Shown here in pieces: positions 54,761 to 64,000 of a DNA stretch of 64,000 bases. The stretch is taken from NCBI GenBank assembly GCA_001695595.3, contig MBPM02000076.1:62001-126000 (forward strand), written 5' to 3'. The number at the start of each line of letters is the position of its first letter. Positions within the stretch are counted from its first letter, which is position 1. The position numbers and the translations under genes are program-made. The DNA comes from Plasmopara viticola (taxonomy: Eukaryota > Oomycota > Peronosporomycetes > Peronosporales > Peronosporaceae). Under the pieces are notes generated by a model. That model was given only the letters and a program-made list of their open reading frames with translations. It was not told the origin of the DNA and searched no databases.

Positions 54761-57194
54761 TTGTCAACTCTTATGGAGAAAAGGAAGGGTTATCATGGCT
54801 TTGCTCCAGAAAACTCCATGTTTTGTATTCCATATCGTGCTGCTAAGCTTGGTTTGCGGGTGATTGAAGATTTCTTTAAGGGTTTTTAGTAATTCATGAC
54901 CTGTCTTCGTCGACTCATCACTGTGACGAGAAACCAGCCATATCCTGAGGGTTTTTAAGCACCGACATGACATCATCAGAACAACAAACAATGATTGCTG
55001 CACCTGTTAATTAAAATCTAAGGTTTCTCGACTTTGAAAATGACTAAAACTATCTGTTCTTGGACCTCGATGCAAGATGTGTTTTCATCCTGGTACGTAG
55101 CGGCTAGATCCCTATGAAGTCACAATTGATATAAGGTTACAGACCTTGAGTTCCCCAGCTTTGCTATTGGTAGAATTTCGGTGAGTCATGAACCCTTCTT
55201 TGGTAAGGAATAAAAGCCCTATTGGCGCGGACACTAGACCAAGTCAGTCAACATGTTGTAAATTGGTATGCCAATACTGGACACTAAGGATAAAGTTTAA
55301 AGCACGGAGTGGTATGTAGACCACTGAGAAATGGCTCACAACAAATAACGTTCGCTGAGGTATCTATGCTGCCCGTCAGATGATCGGGTGCGCCGTACAC
55401 AATACATATTGCATTGGTTTTACAATATATCTTTTTTAAAGATCGGCATCTAGGCTGAAAAGGTGGCCACATTGAGTTTCGCTTACCATTTGATTGTCTA
55501 GCATGAACGTTCAACGGGTAGGGTCATTAACTTCCCAAGCCATCATTCCTCCTTGTAGAAAATGCGTCAATGATGTCATACCGTTCTTATAGTAAGAATG
55601 ACTGGTGACGCAATGCTAGCTTTCCTAAATAAGGTTAAAGTTATGTCGTATATATTTTTCCTCTATCAGATGGTATTGCCGAAGGCAGGCCTTAAGATAC
55701 AACATCCTCGGTTTTTTTTTGCCAAACGGCTTCCTCATCCGACGGATTATCCAGGATCAAATCTCTACTTCACGCACTGAGTATCTTTCAAGACCGCTTA
55801 TTAAACAAGGGTGAAAAGCTGATTTCTTGTCCAAGCCGAGTTGGTTATTCTGTAGACTTCATAAGCCTCTTCATGCTTCGACGTGGACATCTTGTCAGCT
55901 CAAACTGAGCATTCACTAGTAGAATAGATATCAGGTTGGTCGTGGTTACAAATGTAAGGCTATCCCTCTTTTTGAGGATATAAAGTCAAGCGTTCTTGTC
56001 ATTCACTGACATTCGAACTCAATTTTCCTCCTGTCCAAGACGAAATGCTCTGTGCTACTTGATGGGCACCATGATTTACTTCTACTTGACGAGACCGACA
56101 CTCGCAAAGAGACTCGTTTTGTCATAGTCATATCGACACATTTGTTCGATGACGCACCGATACTAACATTAGTATCAAGAAAAAAACTGCTCATTAGTCT
56201 TCCCGCTAGGCGAATATGTGCCAATCCAGTGCATCATAAGAGCAGCATCTTAAATTTCACGACCTGGGTCCACGCCAAAACTTCAGCGAGCGCTGTCTAT
56301 GACGAGTATTACTCAATAAAATTTGTATCCCACATGTGCATCGTCAGGTTTTGCCTTAGGTGCCTTGGACTACAGCCAGTCATGCCTCGTATAATTTGCG
56401 ACGAATGCTGCTCTGTACAAGCGTTGACCACTGGACAGCGTTACAGTTCACGTGCATCGGCAAGGCTCGTCCTTAAAACCTTGACGAGCATGCCACTTAC
56501 GTGCGCAGCGATGAGGCCTCGTCTAAAGTGCTTTAGATCAACGTTGATATCCAACACGTGACATGCACTGAGTGCTGTGTCGTACGAGCTCTCTCAATGG
56601 CGCTATGTGCATAAACTCTAGCTTGGCGCCAAGCCTACCTCAAGACACGGTGAGGCCTTATCAAAACCAGTTTATTACAGATTATGGCAGAGGTGACAAA
56701 GGTGCTGATCAATTCTATAAAGAAGGTATGGAGTAGTTTTGGAAAGCCTTACACTAAGAGGCATTTGCCAAAATCAAGAAGACACTGCTGCAGTAGCTTT
56801 GCTGGACTCGAATGAATGTTCAGTGTCGCCTGTGGGGCGTCAGACTTTGCTGCTGCTGCAAATAGACGCCAAGGATCAATATCAAATAGTCGTGCTCGAA
56901 AACAATAAATAAGACTGCTAACATAAACTTATTTGTTATTAATTATGTGTTTGCAAAGTCTAGGCCTAACCTGCTAGACTTTAAGCCATTTGTGGCTTAC
57001 TGCGATGGCGACTTTATTGCAAAGGCCAAGTGGCTCTTTCTTCGTGGAGTATAGCTTTGAGGCAAGTCATTAGCGGGATAGCAGAAGTAGTATTTTCGGG
57101 CCCTTTAAACTGACCTAGCACATGTCATGACTGCGACGTCGTTTGCTGTAGGTTAAAGGCATGGTGCGCATGAGCGAGCGTAATTCTGCTTAAA

Positions 57195-57500
57195 GCTCTG
57201 GTGATCGGTGAGCTTAAAGACTTGTCGACGCGGTTAAGCGCGAGGTTGCACTTTTACTTGTTGAAAGCCGCGCTTTTGTATTACAGCAATGATCTAGGCA
57301 ACCGACCCAGTGCAGTGATCGTTCGTGTCGAGGGCATCAATATGTCATTCTCTCAGAAAATCAATACATCGCATGGCGGTCACCTCGGTCGAGAGGAGAC
57401 GCAAAGCTCGATAAGCACCTATCTAATTTGTATAAGTGGGTTGATAAGTATCGTCTCATCTGCAAAGTGTATAAGTGAATTGCATTGATAGATATCGTCT
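57195..57500 (+). mobile_element. Ty3/gypsy integrase N-terminus remnant
   Basis: The + frame reads LSARLHFYLLKAALLYYS, then SHGGHLGREETQSSISTY, which is the linker and H-H-C-C entry of a gypsy integrase. It shares the words gcggttaagc and ggtcacctcggtcgagagg (near-identical) with the relic at 22510-22680, so both derive from one element family. The copy ends before the catalytic core. Confidence 0.65.
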
Positions 57501-58139
57501 CATCTGCAAAGTGAACTAGCAGAATAAGCTCTCGCCAAATGCGGCCGCACCACCACAGTTTAATTGAGCTCACCCTTATCGCAACTCTATAGGACCAACT
57601 TTTTGAAAAAGATTCTGGTATATTAAGAAATAATCGAAATGAAGTACCTAGTTTTATCAATACCCAATACAATATATCAGCTCACACATATTGTATACTC
57701 AACCATACATTTAGTAATGCTTTATCGATAACTTGAAAAATGGTATTTTTGTAACAACATATAAAGATTTTATCAAATATCCGTTCTTGTCCTTACTATT
57801 TTACGTAAAATAAAATGGCCAGGGGCATTATTGTTTCGATCTGATGTGCTCTTGCTATAAAAATATTATTACAGTTGTTTAGAAAAAAACCAAACCTAGT
57901 TTGATGCGCACGCTCCAAAACTCGGACAGAGTTTATCACCGACCGGTTCGATAGAGGAACGTGCTCGTCAATGTAATGGCAAAACGATGGTAATGCACAT
58001 TTGCTTAAGACGTCGTACACCTTGTCAAGTCGGAAGCAACTCAATTTGCGAGAGGAAGTGCACGACTTCGGCTGAGCATCGAAGTCACGATTGCCGTACA
58101 AAAAGGAACGCTGTGGGCAAACTGTTTGCTCAACTTTCA

Positions 58140-58679
58140 TTACTCTAGAATGGCAGAGCAGAGGAAATCGATCTCATCCGTGGACAAGTAGCTTTGGTGC
58201 CAATTCATAGGCAACGGCATGTCCAAGTACTCGAGAGAGCACAAAGAGCTAGCGACAGGAAGATCGGCCCAGACACTTTCATTCAGACTACAGTCCGGCG
58301 CGTCGGGCGAGTACATCTTGGCGCCGTTTGAAGTGGTGGAAGAGCCAGCTGCTGAAAACGACGTCGAGGAAGTGGGTCCAAGTGGGTACACGACAGACTT
58401 GGTCGATTTCGTGAGTACAGAATTGTCCACCAAGGTCGCTGAAGTTGAAATCTTTGCATGACGACCCTTTCGTGACCGCGCATTGTGGCGTTTCTGGCGA
58501 TCGAACTTGCGTTGGGTCATGTTGGCCTTGTCACGGTGGTACAAGCACAGCTGGTGCGGCTGGCCATTGCGCTTCCGGGAGCGAGTGTTGAGGCATTTGC
58601 CCGTCTTGTACCGGCAAATTGTCGAGTTCCTCGCTGCCTCGTTGCCGAGACCAGCGTTGGGAGAGTGTTTTGCAACCAT
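58140..58679 (-). CDS. Small C3H-type Cys/His protein, paralogue 1
   Basis: 179 residues from the first in-frame ATG (58679). Residues about 20-65 form the conserved block CRYKTGKCLN..KRNGQPHQLCLYHRDKANMTQRKFDRQKR, with Cys-x6-Cys-x15-Cys-x2-His followed by a basic helix. The spacing differs from the plant WRC domain (C-x9-C-x10-C-x2-H), but the idea is the same: a small zinc-binding fold next to a basic, possibly DNA-binding or nuclear-localising stretch. The middle is Ser/Thr-rich. The C-terminus has a second conserved block, SPDAPDC and YLSTDEIDFLCSAILE. It is clearly a paralogue of the gene at 61151, which lies head to head with it. Transcription-factor function is plausible but not shown. 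Confidence 0.7.
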   Translation of the reverse strand: MVAKHSPNAGLGNEAARNSTICRYKTGKCLNTRSRKRNGQPHQLCLYHRDKANMTQRKFDRQKRHNARSRKGRHAKISTSATLVDNSVLTKSTKSVVYPLGPTSSTSFSAAGSSTTSNGAKMYSPDAPDCSLNESVWADLPVASSLCSLEYLDMPLPMNWHQSYLSTDEIDFLCSAILE

Positions 58680-61150
58680 GGAATCGGATTTCGAAGACGG
58701 GGATTGAGGCGACAAATTCTAAAATGACTCGGACACGGAGTCTTGACGGTGGATGCCATGCCTGCACGATCCACGTACAGTTCCGAACTGGATAGTAACG
58801 TGCGATGTCCGGACAAGTCCCAAGCTGGAGGGAGGTCAGTCATACGCCATACAACGCCCAAGCTAAAGGCGAGCGCCCACTTTCTGCTCGCCTTAAGAGG
58901 CGTATCATAATTGATACGGTACGCATGGAATGGATATTGATACCGGTACGGCTATCCCCCATCATTTACACTTTCAAATCGGTGCATTCGCGACATCCAG
59001 TGAGCTACCAAAGCCACGGCTCCCGGTTCTCTTCCTTCCCGCTTTGAGCCCCGTCCAATGGAAATCTCATCTCGTAGACAAACCCGTTCTATTTGCTCTC
59101 TTTTTATTACTTTCAATCTAAAAGGAATCTATCGGGGTTTTGCATGCGAGGTCCCCTATTCCTCTTGCCACTACTTTTGCCAACAGATTGCGCAAGCGCC
59201 CATCAGCTCACCTTTTCACCACGACAACGAGATGTCACCTCAATCTCTTCGTGGCTTCACTCGCAACAACTGGTCCTCGTTGTGCATACCATCACATCGT
59301 GTATGCAGCAGACAACGATGGTTGTCTGCTTCTCCAAATTCAGGTCAACAGCTTCCTTCTATCAACAAGGAGACGCGGCTTGGCATCTTGGGCTCCTACA
59401 ACCTACACGGCAATATTCAGTGCTGAAAAAGATTGCACCACCCACAATCTCTTGTAGACGATCGAAATGTACTGCTTGGGACATGCGACGAAAGTTCGGG
59501 CAAACGGACGGAGGCATCTCACCGAAGTTCGAGCTTTCACGATGTGCATTTCCCTTTGGCACTATCCGGAGACACTCCTTGTACATGGTCTGTTCATGAA
59601 GCGAAAAGATAAATGCCCTATGATGTGGTACAGTAGTTTGAAACATTTGACAATGAAGGCCAACTTCAATGTCAGTGGATTCCCTTTGCCAGGCCTTACT
59701 TTAAAGCAGATGCTTTTCCAGCAGAAGTTTGACACGCTACGAGAGAGAGATACGGTTGACGTTCCCTTCTTTATAAAAGCTTTTGACGCCATGAGAGCAG
59801 CGAGATGATACACAAGGCATTCTTGACTAAAAGGCCAGCTAGAATGCAGAAGAATAAGCACACCAGATTATGCCGAGAGAGATCCGAGTGCTCGTTGGCA
59901 CTGTAAAAATACGGTAGGAGGGAGTGAGAATAGCTAGTTAGGTAAGAGGCCACAATACAGTGTGAAGAGATTTGCTTTCTAAATCTTCACATAAATTCCC
60001 AAAACCACCGAACCGGCTTGTTGTTCTTTGCAAATCGCACATGAATAACGTTCAGTGGAAAAGGTTTTACCGGTATTTAAAGAACGCCGTGAGCTGTTGC
60101 TTTGCAACGGGCTACTCCTGTCTTCTTCTATGTGACGGATCGAGGCTGCCGAGACGCGCGGGCAATGTTGCAACCATTGAATTAGACAGAGCGCAAACAA
60201 GCCCAATGTAGCAGCTTAGATGTGTACCGCTATAGTTGCCTGTATCATTCCAATCTTGTTGCTCGATCTGATGGATACAAATTGTATCTATTTAAGTACT
60301 ACTCTACTCCCTTTCTATCATGCATAGCCAGAGCATATTGACAGCCTGGTGAGCTCCGGCCAAATTTCCGAATGCTCATGTCTCCTAATTTCTCATACGT
60401 TGATACCGGTAATTGAACATCTTTTCGAATTATTTTCTCGCTATCATATCATCATATCTTCTTATATGTGCTAAATCAGTACCCTCGCTTTATCCGTCTG
60501 CTATCGCTTTTCGGGCAATGAGAACGGATCGTTACTGGCATCATGGTGATAGGACCATATGATCATTCTTGAATGTACGCACACGTTTAAACGGCGGAAT
60601 TACACACGTGGGAACTTTATAGCGCTACAACGACTCACTGAAGCACACGACTATCGATATACTCTTTTCATGCTTGCACAGGTGGGTGTCATAGCTTAAG
60701 TAGTGCTATATGTATGAATATATATCATGTGAAGACAACAATACCCCTTCCAAAGCGATACGTCAGTATCTAGGTAGTGTAAGCGACCCATTGCCACTAC
60801 CTAGACCAGAATAATAATTCTTGTCACGTTTGTGCGGTTTTGTCTTGGATGTCCGTGACAATAACAGTTTATTCTAGTGTATTACTACCATCGTTGAAGA
60901 TGTTGTCTGCCTATCTAGCTAGTTGCTGTGTTTGTGTGTCCCATTCGGCCTGTCCATGTGTTTCTGTGACCTGCTGGTTTACCGGTTCTTAAAGAAGCGA
61001 CGGATCTCATGATAGCGTGCCTGCAATGCCTCTTGCGCAGCGGCCAGTCAGTGAGCAGTAAGCGACGGCTGGCAGCGACCGCATGTCAATCATTTTTAAA
61101 TCTAACGCCTTCCACTTAAGCAACTATCGTCTTCTCTCGACTTCCCCAAC
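58680..61150. other. Region between the two C3H paralogues
   Basis: 2.5 kb between two diverging paralogues. The left part (58980-59815) contains overlapping open frames on the + strand that look like a broken gene (listed separately). The right part, 60000-61150, has no open frame of note and should contain the promoter of the 61151 gene. Confidence 0.5.
59144..59808 (+). pseudogene. Frame-broken gene relic, possibly propeller-like
   Basis: Protein-like stretches move between + frames. One frame reads HHIVYAADNDGCLLLQ, another LLDDRNVLLGTCDESSGKR and DVHFPLALSGDTPCTWSVHE. The first frame returns with FNVSGFPLPGLTL and a convincing C-terminus (FDTLRERDTVDVPFFIKAFD) ending at 59808. Together they look like one gene with at least two frameshifts. 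The first two pieces recall blades of a WD/propeller protein. A different frame starts at ATG 59144 with a signal-peptide-like MRGPLFLLPLLLPTDCASA and stays open to 59599 (151 codons). That could be a small secreted protein, but more likely it is chance over the relic. Confidence 0.35.
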
Positions 61151-61705
61151 ATGGTTGCCATCTCCATCTCCACAAAAGCTACCGACGTGGGTCTTGGTCT
61201 CGCTGCGGCGAAGAGCCCGACTACGTGTCGGTACAAGACCGGTAAATGTCTGAACCCGCGATCTAGTAAGCGCAACGGTCAACCGCATCAACTGTGTTTG
61301 TTTCACCGCGACAAGGCCAACATGATCCAGCGTCGATTTGATCGCCAAAAGCGCCAGGTCGCGCGGACCAAGAAGGTGTGTGACTTGCCCGGTCAAGAGT
61401 CTCCGACATCGATTTCCATGCTCGATTGGTCAGCACTCATGGAAAGTTCTGCCGTCTCCCCCACGGGATCCACGTCGTCGACAATGTCTTCGACGTCCTC
61501 GTCGTCACTCAAACCGAACAATGTCTTGATGTTTTCGCCTCACTCGCCAGACTGCGGTCGAATCGAGAGCGGCTGGACGGCATTCTCTGCTGCAAAATCG
61601 GCCTATTTCGATGAATTTGTCGACATACCGTTGTCCATGACATGCAACCAGTACTATTTGTCTACCGACGAAATCGATTTTCTGTGCGCGGCTGTGCTGG
61701 AGTAA
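61151..61705 (+). CDS. Small C3H-type Cys/His protein, paralogue 2
   Basis: 184 residues in a single exon. It carries the same two conserved blocks as the gene at 58140-58679: CRYKTGKCLNPRSSKRNGQP.. with Cys-x6-Cys-x15-Cys-x2-His near residues 27-53 and its basic extension (QRRFDRQKRQ), and the C-terminal SPHSPDC and YLSTDEIDFLCAAVLE. The middle is Ser/Thr-rich and poorly conserved between the two copies. Both proteins begin Met-Val-Ala. The order Cys/His knuckle, basic helix, Ser-rich linker, acidic-hydrophobic tail is that expected of a small nuclear regulator. The conserved tail might be an activation or partner-binding motif. No characterised family was recognised. Confidence 0.75.
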   Translation: MVAISISTKATDVGLGLAAAKSPTTCRYKTGKCLNPRSSKRNGQPHQLCLFHRDKANMIQRRFDRQKRQVARTKKVCDLPGQESPTSISMLDWSALMESSAVSPTGSTSSTMSSTSSSSLKPNNVLMFSPHSPDCGRIESGWTAFSAAKSAYFDEFVDIPLSMTCNQYYLSTDEIDFLCAAVLE

Positions 61706-62130
61706 TTATACAAACTGCAAAAAGTTTTTCATAAATGGGAAGGCATGGCAATGAACCTGAACAGCAAGTGCTGCTGTCGGCAAGAAAGTAGGAGGCCAAT
61801 TTATAGTAAAAGAGAAGTAGTACATGTATATATCAAAGACATAATAAATATCTAATCTAAGGCTAAATACCGGTATGAGGCAGTGTCCCAATTTACCCGC
61901 GAGTCTGTTCACGCAATGGCGTCAAAGGACGGAACCGTCGCGGGAAGTTACAAGGTCCATTTGAACGTGGCAGGAAACAAAGTGGCGCAAGCGAGTCGCT
62001 TGCTCAACGTCCGAATTGTTGACGCGTGCCACCAATGAGCCACAATTAGTGCTCGTCTTGATCTCCTGCGACTTTGACGACCCGGATGCGGCCTCCCACG
62101 TCTTTGACTTTACCGGTACCTCCTGCCGCC
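61706..62130. other. Intergenic, GC content rises to the right
   Basis: 425 bp between the C3H gene and the unknown large ORF, both on the plus strand. Composition changes from AT-rich to GC-rich near 61920. A 28-codon minus-strand frame (62133-62047) overlaps the ATG of the large ORF, and no function can be assigned to it. Confidence 0.4.
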
Positions 62131-64000
62131 ATGCCGGCCACGTTAAGTGCCAATCAGTTTAAGTTGCTCTACTTAATCAGTCTCTACGCCGTGGCGTCGA
62201 ATTCGACGCGACAGAATGAACGGTGGGTTCGCCACGTGCCGCTCTTGGTCCTCATGTTTGAAGGCATTCTCTGCGATGCCTTTGATTTCGATTACGCCCC
62301 GGCATCCATGCGCCTGTCGTTCAAAGGCAAGACGCTCCGGCGGTGGATCAATTTCTCTCGCGAAGGCAAAGCCGCGATCGATGATCTTTGGGCCTTGCGC
62401 TTAATCAATGGGCTCAAGCTCTCGAGTGATGATTTTCAACCGATCACGGCGTACCAAGTCTCGAAACACGGCCAACACGTGCTGGGGGCCTTGCCCTTGG
62501 CGTATCAACACGCAGTGGAGGCGTTTGTGTACCCTCCGCTCGTGTACGACCGGCACCTCTTGTCCGTCCGCTACACGGGCCACCGCTTTGTCCTGTTCGC
62601 GAGTGGCTATAGTAAATCGAGTAGTATCACCGAGAGCGACGACGTCTCGTACGTCTCGAGTCCCTTCTTGCCCCGTTGCCTCCGGTCGCACGACGAAAGT
62701 TTCTACCACGTGCGCGAGCGCAGCAACGCCACGCGCGCGCGCGAGTGTGCCCAAGGCGCCATGAGCATCACCAAGACCACGTCGGTCGCCGTGACGTTGG
62801 GGGACGTCTACGCCCTCATTGGCGAGTGGGTTCCCTTTGGGACGAATCAGATTGTCGCCTTGAACGAGCGCTTGGGCGTCCTCGACCGCTGCCAAGGCGG
62901 CATCCTCACGAGCTGGGTGGACACGAGTCCCACGGACACGCACTTTCGCGTGCCCGTGGGCCAGACGCAAGTCCGGGTCCTCGACTACGACTTTGTCCGC
63001 TTTACAAACTTTGAAGCCGAGAGCCACTTTCCCGAAATCCCCGGCATTGTCCAGATTGAGAACTTTGGCATGCACTTGAACAGTGACGGGTCGCTCATCT
63101 ACGGCATCAAGGTCGAAGCCATGATGGATCGATTGAAGGACGACGTGGCCATCGACCACTTGGCGCGCCTGCTCGTGGACGTGCACCAAGACTCGTCCAT
63201 GTTGGTCAACGACCTCCTCTCGCGCTATCAATTGAGTTTGCTGGAGATGCTCTACCTCGGCGACTCGTTCCAACGGAACAAGTACAATTGTATCTTGAGC
63301 AAACAGATTGTGCCGAAATTGCCTGCCCAAGCGTACGTGGCGGATGCTCGGTACGCGAACGAGTTGGCCCAAGTCGTGGGCGACATTCACGCGAGCCACG
63401 ACTTGAGTGCCGACGACGTCCTCGTCGTGGGCAAAGCAGGGTGCCTCCTCTCGGGTCCCAACGTCTTTCGCTACGAACGGATCTTTACCGCGTACGTTGG
63501 GTTAGTGTGTCGCGACATTTTTATCAAGAACTTTTTCGCCCGAACGTTCGTGCTGGACGCGACGTTGAAAGAGATTCGACAATTGATTCATCGCGTGCAT
63601 CGGGAACCAGCGACCGTCTTGGTCGTGCGCGAAAAGCTCTCGGCCGTGTCAAAAGATACGATCCTGTTGGCCGAGACGCTAGAGTATTTGTTAGAATCGT
63701 TGGAGAATTTGGATCTTTCGCTGCCACATTGTGCCGAGGACTTGATGGAAACGCTCGACGTTGGTTCCGAGGAAGGAAAAGAGACCCCTCGTTCAAAACG
63801 ACCCGACGCGGATGCTGATGCGAAACTGTTTCAAGTGTTGGCATTGCCTCAACTCAAAGCTCAGACGATCTTGCGCTGTCATGATTCGATCAAGTTGATG
63901 GAGAATACCATGCTGCAATTGGAGCAACTGCAGATGATTGCCGAGTCGACTGCCACGAACCAGCTGGAAATGGCGTGTTCTCGGGTCAATCTCAATACGC
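62131..64000 (+). CDS. Large unrecognised protein, truncated by the window edge
   Basis: The ATG at 62131 sits in a perfect context (gccgccATGc), and the frame stays open for 623 codons to the end of the window. GC-rich third positions (typical of strongly expressed oomycete genes) support coding. The first about 140 residues are mostly helical with hydrophobic stretches (LLYLISLYAV, VPLLVLMFEGIL). About 145-330 is a beta-rich part, with VLFASGY and IGEWVPFGTNQIVALNERLG. About 350-620 is predicted helical and turns charged, with heptad-like Leu (ETLEYLLESLENLDL, then MENTMLQLEQLQMI), which may be a coiled coil. No known domain was recognised. A 332-codon open frame on the opposite strand (62401-63399) is a by-product of the codon bias. 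Confidence 0.7.
   Translation, partial: MPATLSANQFKLLYLISLYAVASNSTRQNERWVRHVPLLVLMFEGILCDAFDFDYAPASMRLSFKGKTLRRWINFSREGKAAIDDLWALRLINGLKLSSDDFQPITAYQVSKHGQHVLGALPLAYQHAVEAFVYPPLVYDRHLLSVRYTGHRFVLFASGYSKSSSITESDDVSYVSSPFLPRCLRSHDESFYHVRERSNATRARECAQGAMSITKTTSVAVTLGDVYALIGEWVPFGTNQIVALNERLGVLDRCQGGILTSWVDTSPTDTHFRVPVGQTQVRVLDYDFVRFTNFEAESHFPEIPGIVQIENFGMHLNSDGSLIYGIKVEAMMDRLKDDVAIDHLARLLVDVHQDSSMLVNDLLSRYQLSLLEMLYLGDSFQRNKYNCILSKQIVPKLPAQAYVADARYANELAQVVGDIHASHDLSADDVLVVGKAGCLLSGPNVFRYERIFTAYVGLVCRDIFIKNFFARTFVLDATLKEIRQLIHRVHREPATVLVVREKLSAVSKDTILLAETLEYLLESLENLDLSLPHCAEDLMETLDVGSEEGKETPRSKRPDADADAKLFQVLALPQLKAQTILRCHDSIKLMENTMLQLEQLQMIAESTATNQLEMACSRVNLNT

Larger units (their letters stand above)
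49494..58139. other. Repeat desert, 8.6 kb
   Basis: Only short frames occur. The longest ATG-like frame (56052-56561) has no motif and is probably chance. Relics of retroelement coding sequence appear at 54590-54760 and 57195-57500. The stretch 51880-53650 is particularly AT-rich. The first few hundred bases hold the promoter of the effector candidate. No tRNA or rRNA gene was recognised. Confidence 0.55.

Noticed and set aside
56052..56561. 169-codon + frame in the repeat desert
   Set aside because: No motif, no domain-like pattern, and a non-preferred codon mix. Chance openness is the simplest explanation.
62047..62133. 28-codon minus-strand ORF sharing its ATG region with the large + ORF
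   Set aside because: It is short, and overlap of two ATGs arises from the palindromic ggcatgcc. There is no sign of conservation.
62401..63399. 332-codon open frame on the minus strand at the right edge
   Set aside because: It mirrors the + strand ORF of 62131-64000, which has the better start context and a longer continuous frame.
63288..63818. 176-codon + frame overlapping the large right-edge ORF
   Set aside because: It is out of frame with the long ORF, Arg-rich, and has no motif of its own.
1..64000. CRISPR arrays, bacterial operons or prophage
   Set aside because: No regularly spaced repeats were seen. Introns, eukaryotic factors (eIF3d, AK6) and membrane-trafficking proteins show that the DNA is nuclear eukaryotic.

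Overview
The window looks like nuclear DNA of a plant-pathogenic oomycete (Peronosporales: Phytophthora or downy mildew type). The grounds are: compact genes with very short GT-AG introns (59-94 nt, one of 271 nt); a stramenopile-style gene set (FYVE-START protein, one-chain isopropylmalate isomerase, AASDH-type adenylating enzyme); a secreted multi-module LWY effector candidate; and long gene-free stretches holding decayed Ty3/gypsy retroelements. The species cannot be named from the sequence.

Layout. 1-4963 is decayed retroelement DNA. 4964-19537 is a gene island: EMAP-II-like tRNA-binding protein, a ZGRF1/Mte1-type DUF2439 protein, a possible small membrane protein, a three-exon AASDH homologue, a START-FYVE protein, eIF3d and an S28 serine peptidase. 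19538-26165 is repeat-rich with a broken gypsy integrase. 26262-30799 is a GC-rich island with two convergent, unusual genes: a protein made of twelve helicase-associated-like modules, and a type II membrane protein with a beta-lactamase fold whose catalytic motifs are lost. 31073-46870 is the densest gene island: ankyrin-DHYC S-acyltransferase, RsmH/METTL15 rRNA methyltransferase, PlsB-type acyltransferase, a NIPA-family transporter with a Frizzled-like cysteine-rich ectodomain, an AAAP amino-acid transporter preceded by upstream ORFs, AK6 adenylate kinase and the isopropylmalate isomerase. 47472-49493 is the LWY effector candidate at the edge of a repeat desert (49494-58139). 58140-61705 holds two head-to-head paralogues of a small C3H-type protein, with a frame-broken gene relic between them. 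A large unrecognised GC-rich ORF runs off the right edge (62131-64000).

Most genes are unrelated housekeeping functions, and no operon-like pathway is visible. Exon structures were built by hand from splice consensus plus restoration of family motifs. Where the reading frame closes exactly after splicing (AASDH, ankyrin-DHYC, METTL15, NIPA, AAAP, AK6, eIF3d, DUF2439) the models are fairly safe. Start codons of the FYVE protein, the repeat protein, the beta-lactamase-like protein and the minus-strand C3H protein were placed at the first in-frame ATG, because the longer open frames begin at non-ATG codons.
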